Shown: positions 61,186 to 64,000 of the stretch, piece after piece | Layout of the letters: each line of letters starts with the position of its first letter | Position numbering within the stretch: the stretch's first letter is position 1 | Assembly: GCF_900476395.1 (NCBI RefSeq) | Contig: NZ_UIHB01000001.1 | Location: forward strand, 316,217 to 380,216 | DNA: 64,000 bases | DNA from: Xanthomonas euroxanthea | GTDB taxonomy: Bacteria > Pseudomonadota > Gammaproteobacteria > Xanthomonadales > Xanthomonadaceae | Direction: 5' to 3' | The notes under the pieces: model-generated | Databases searched by the model: none | What the model was told of the DNA's origin: nothing | Seen by the model: only the letters and a program-made list of their open reading frames with translations | Translations under genes and position numbers: made by a program

Positions 61186-62196
61186 TTACAGCGTGGGCGA
61201 CCTGCCGGCAGGTGCAGATCCGGTGGCCGGGTCGTACTGCGGATGGCTCGGGTCCATGCTGCGCGGCAGCGTGGATGTTTCTGGTTGCAGCGCGCTTTCG
61301 CGCCAGGCGCGCACCAGCAGGTCGCGCAGCATCGCCGCGCCATCGCCGGCAGTGCGATAGACCATCGCGCGGCCGTCGCTGCTGGAGGCATCGTCGAACG
61401 CGCCGGCCTTTTCCAGGCGATAGACCTGCTCGACACGGGCGGTGCCCACGTCGAGAAAGTCCAGGATCTGCTCGAACACATCGCCCTGCTGATGCGCCAG
61501 GGCCGGCATGCGGCGCAGCAGGTCCTGCGGGGTCAGCGCAATCTTGTCCACGTAATCGCTCTCGAACTTGCCGTGCACCTTCGGGTCGGTGCTGTAGCCG
61601 TTCGGGTTCGGCCCCTGCCAGCCGTCGTGGTGGATGCTGTCGTGCTGCGGCTGCGCGCCATCGCCGATGTAGTGCGCGAACCAGCTGACATAGAACGCGC
61701 AGGTGCGTTCGAGTTCGCGGGAGTCCTGGCCCTTGGCACGCAGCGCGCGGAGTTGCCGCATGGTCGCCACGATGCGTTGGTAGCCTTCGGTGGCCGCGTA
61801 CGGCAAGGTGCCGGCCCAGCGTACGTTCATGCGCTGCGCCCGTTGCGGGTCGCTGCTGGCGATGCGCCGCTGTTCGTCATACAGCGCCAGCACGAAGGCG
61901 TAACGCGAGCGCGGCGGGTGTTGCATGAAGGCGAACTGCTCGCGGAACCAGCCGTGGTTGGGGTCTTCTTCGATCTTGAGAAATGGCTCGCTCTCGCTGC
62001 GCCAGCCGTCCGGCAGCGTGGCGCCGTCGGCAATCACCTGCACATATTGTTTGAGGAAGACCGGGCCGTCGTCGGGCAGTGCCTGCACGGCGGCGCTGTC
62101 GATGGCCGCGTGTGCACGGTGGCCCCAGGCGGCGGCATTGCCGGAACAGGTCGCTGCCGCAAACAGCAGCGCACAGGCAAGAGGGGAAGGTGTCAT
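61186..62196 (-). CDS. Secreted S1/P1 nuclease
   Basis: The 336-aa protein has a signal peptide ending CSGNAAA; cleavage there leaves Trp as residue 1 of the mature enzyme (WGHRAHAAIDSAAV). In S1/P1 nucleases, zinc is bound by the amino group and carbonyl of that Trp. Other zinc ligands follow in HYIGDGAQPQHDSIHHDGW and VHGKFESDYVD. These enzymes cut single-stranded DNA and RNA and remove 3'-phosphates. With the ExeM nuclease and secreted adenosine deaminase it points to external nucleic-acid use. It is 101 nt from the receptor gene stop, same strand. Confidence 0.88.
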   Translation of the reverse strand: MTPSPLACALLFAAATCSGNAAAWGHRAHAAIDSAAVQALPDDGPVFLKQYVQVIADGATLPDGWRSESEPFLKIEEDPNHGWFREQFAFMQHPPRSRYAFVLALYDEQRRIASSDPQRAQRMNVRWAGTLPYAATEGYQRIVATMRQLRALRAKGQDSRELERTCAFYVSWFAHYIGDGAQPQHDSIHHDGWQGPNPNGYSTDPKVHGKFESDYVDKIALTPQDLLRRMPALAHQQGDVFEQILDFLDVGTARVEQVYRLEKAGAFDDASSSDGRAMVYRTAGDGAAMLRDLLVRAWRESALQPETSTLPRSMDPSHPQYDPATGSAPAGRSPTL

Positions 62197-62297
62197 GGCA
62201 GTCCTTGTGGCCTGCAGCGCGTACGCCACGCTGCAGGCGATGGATCGGGAAGTGGAGCGCTGGTAGCGAGGCTGCGACACCCCGGACGTCGGTGCAC

Positions 62298-64000
62298 TCA
62301 GAAGTGGTAAGTCACCACCAGCCGCGAGTTGCGCTCGTAGATCGGGCGGCCGTAGATCGGTTCGCGCGTGCCCTGGCCGGAGATGGTGTCGGTGCGCGGG
62401 TTGCCTTCGGTCAGCGCAAAGGTGTTGGTCAGGTTGTCGACCGACAGCTGCACATCCCACGGCCCGTTGCGCACCAGGATGTTGGCCGCCAGGGTGTCGT
62501 AGGCGGCCAGCTCGGTGGTGTTCTCCAGGTCGGCGTAGCGCTTGCCGACGTAGGCATAGCGCAACGAGGTTTCCCAGTCGAACGCACCGGTGGTGAAGTA
62601 CAGCGTCGGGCCCGCATTGCCGTACAGCTTTGGCTGGCGGTTGGGCATGTTGCCGTCCACGTTGACCACGGCCACTGCGCCATTGGCCACCACTTCGGTC
62701 AGGTCGGACACCTTGGTGTCGTTGTAGGTCAGGTTGGCATCCAAACGCAGCCACTGCGCCGGCGTCCACACCGCTGCCAGTTCGATGCCGGGGTTGGTGA
62801 CGCTGCCGCGGTAGTCCTTGGATTCGGCCGCGCCGGTCTGCGGGTTCACCGCGCTGGTGCCGATGTTGTATGGGTCGTACTTGGTGTAGAAGGCGGTGGC
62901 GAACACGTCCAGGGTGTCGAAGTTGAGCTTGGTGCCGAGCTCGAACTGGTCGGCGGTGGGGATGTTGACATTGCCTTCGTTGGCGCCCTCGCTGGGCGCG
63001 CGGTGCGCACGCGAGGCGCGGCCATAGATGCCGACCGTCGGGTTGATGTCGTAGTTGAAACCCGCGGTCCAGTTGGTCACGCCCACGTCCAGCGCGGTGT
63101 GCGCGCGGGCCCCGGTGAACAGGCGCGCGGCATCGTCGGCCAGGGTGTCGGCCATGCCCAGGTTGCCGGTGCTGCGCAACATGCTCCAGGCGCGGTAGCG
63201 GTAGCGCTCGTGACGCACGCCGCCTTCCAGGCGCAGCTTGTCGGTCACCTGCCAGGTGTCGGCGATGTAGGGCGCCAGCATGCTGGTGTAGGCCTTGCCT
63301 TGAGTGCGGTCGGCGCCATAGATCACCACGCCGTCCTTGGTCACGCCGCCGACCACGTTGCCGGCCGCGTCGTAGCCGAGCAGGTCGATGGTGCGCGGGT
63401 TCTGCCGCATCTCCAACAGATAGCTCTGGTAACGCGAATTGTAGGAACGCGCGTAGTAGGCGCCGTACACGCCCAACGTGATGTCGTGGGTGTCGCCGCC
63501 CCAGTCGAAGCGGCGATGCAGGCGCAGGTCGTCGGCAAACGAATCGGCACGCACGTTCATGGCGCGGTACTGGCCCTGGATCACCAGGCCGTCGGTGCTG
63601 GCCGGATCGAAGCGGCTGCCATCATCGGTGTAGACGTAGCCCAGCGATGTCAGGCCGGGAAACGCGGCGCTGGCGGCAGCGCGGCGGCTGTTGGCATACG
63701 CGCTGGCGTCCTGCGGCGCATTGCTGGAATACAGCGCGTCGAAGGTCATGTCCAGGCGATTGACGATGGCCTTGTTGGACAGGCTCCAGCCATTGTCGAA
63801 GGCCAGGTCCAGGTTCGCGCCCAGATGGTTGAATTTCATGTGGCGGCCATCGGACAGGTCGCGCAATTCGCGCTGCGGCGCGCCGTCGGCATCGCTGGAC
63901 ACGATGCTGGCGCGCTTCAGTTGCGCAGTGCTCAAGGTGCCGGTGAAGCGGTCGATCAACGGGTCCAGCGAACGCGTGGTGTCGCGCGGGTCGTACAGCG
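62298..64000 (-). CDS. TonB-dependent outer-membrane receptor (5' part outside the window)
   Basis: At least 567 residues of a TonB-dependent receptor barrel are present, ending in the typical aromatic-terminated strand NSRLVVTYHF, the beta-barrel assembly signal with Phe last. Strand pairs and loops such as GVYGAYYARSYNSRYQSYL, FELGTKLNFDTLDVFATAFYTKYDPYN and RYAYVGKRYADLEN are diagnostic. The frame is open at the right edge (YDPRDTTRSLDPLIDRF and on), so signal peptide, TonB box and most of the plug lie beyond. Substrate is unknown; the gene precedes the S1/P1 nuclease. Confidence 0.9.
   Translation of the reverse strand, partial: LYDPRDTTRSLDPLIDRFTGTLSTAQLKRASIVSSDADGAPQRELRDLSDGRHMKFNHLGANLDLAFDNGWSLSNKAIVNRLDMTFDALYSSNAPQDASAYANSRRAAASAAFPGLTSLGYVYTDDGSRFDPASTDGLVIQGQYRAMNVRADSFADDLRLHRRFDWGGDTHDITLGVYGAYYARSYNSRYQSYLLEMRQNPRTIDLLGYDAAGNVVGGVTKDGVVIYGADRTQGKAYTSMLAPYIADTWQVTDKLRLEGGVRHERYRYRAWSMLRSTGNLGMADTLADDAARLFTGARAHTALDVGVTNWTAGFNYDINPTVGIYGRASRAHRAPSEGANEGNVNIPTADQFELGTKLNFDTLDVFATAFYTKYDPYNIGTSAVNPQTGAAESKDYRGSVTNPGIELAAVWTPAQWLRLDANLTYNDTKVSDLTEVVANGAVAVVNVDGNMPNRQPKLYGNAGPTLYFTTGAFDWETSLRYAYVGKRYADLENTTELAAYDTLAANILVRNGPWDVQLSVDNLTNTFALTEGNPRTDTISGQGTREPIYGRPIYERNSRLVVTYHF

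Overview
The window is a GC-rich chromosomal segment that reads as Xanthomonas. The grounds are the orthologue set (OhrR with Cys22/Cys127 plus Ohr, a XopR-type effector, the HpyO-type urate hydroxylase), a hrp-type PIP box, and Xanthomonas-style intergenic repeats (GTAGGAGC REPs and CTTCTCCC/GGGAGAAG hairpins). Species cannot be fixed from the sequence. I see no tRNA, rRNA, IS element, prophage or CRISPR array.

Layout. 0.2-3.8 kb: leucine/isovalerate catabolism (liuB, liuA) with a divergent TetR regulator. 3.8-4.8 kb: a Xre/RES toxin-antitoxin pair. 4.8-7.7 kb: a four-gene envelope operon (DUF4198, DUF3649, PepSY, DUF3325) of the siderophore-iron reduction type. 8-10.6 kb: membrane-anchored cytochrome c and a secreted ExeM/NucH nuclease. 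10.6-12.4 kb: a MerC-like protein and a ZigA/COG0523 GTPase diverging from a perfect Zur-like palindrome. 12.6-13.9 kb: type III effector XopR with PIP box and -10. 13.9-19.5 kb: EamA transporter, hydrolases, ZapE, ohrR-ohr. 19.7-27.5 kb: envelope protein, two uncharacterised small proteins, three oxidoreductases, a methyltransferase and RluE. 27.8-34.5 kb: HrpB helicase, a chemoreceptor, a TonB-like unknown and a DUF1456 protein.

34.5-54.6 kb is the most coherent region: a purine-nitrogen island. Block 1, on the minus strand (allC, pucG, puuE, hpxZ-like, uraD, hpyO, uraH), is a nearly seamless operon with 4-nt stop/start overlaps at most junctions. It would take urate to 5-hydroxyisourate, OHCU, allantoin, allantoate, ureidoglycine and oxalurate. 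Block 2 adds HpxY-like amidase and HpxW-like oxamate amidohydrolase (oxalurate/oxamate end), a nucleoside hydrolase-like protein, a secreted adenosine deaminase, a NepI-like purine ribonucleoside exporter, and an HpxE/HpxD Rieske oxygenase with a divergent HpxR-like LysR regulator (hypoxanthine end). A 13-bp core, TTGCAAAAAATGC, occurs both upstream of block 1 (40842-40854) and in the hpxD-hpxR gap (53677-53689), suggesting that one regulator controls both ends of the pathway.

55-64 kb: a tandem repeat array, tatD, a VOC protein, a YnfL/YnfM-like LysR-MFS pair, a MerR regulator divergent from an exported alpha/beta hydrolase, a secreted S1/P1 nuclease, and the C-terminal part of a TonB-dependent receptor cut by the window edge. 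Secreted nucleases, secreted deaminase and intracellular purine catabolism together suggest scavenging of host or environmental nucleic acid, but that link is inference.
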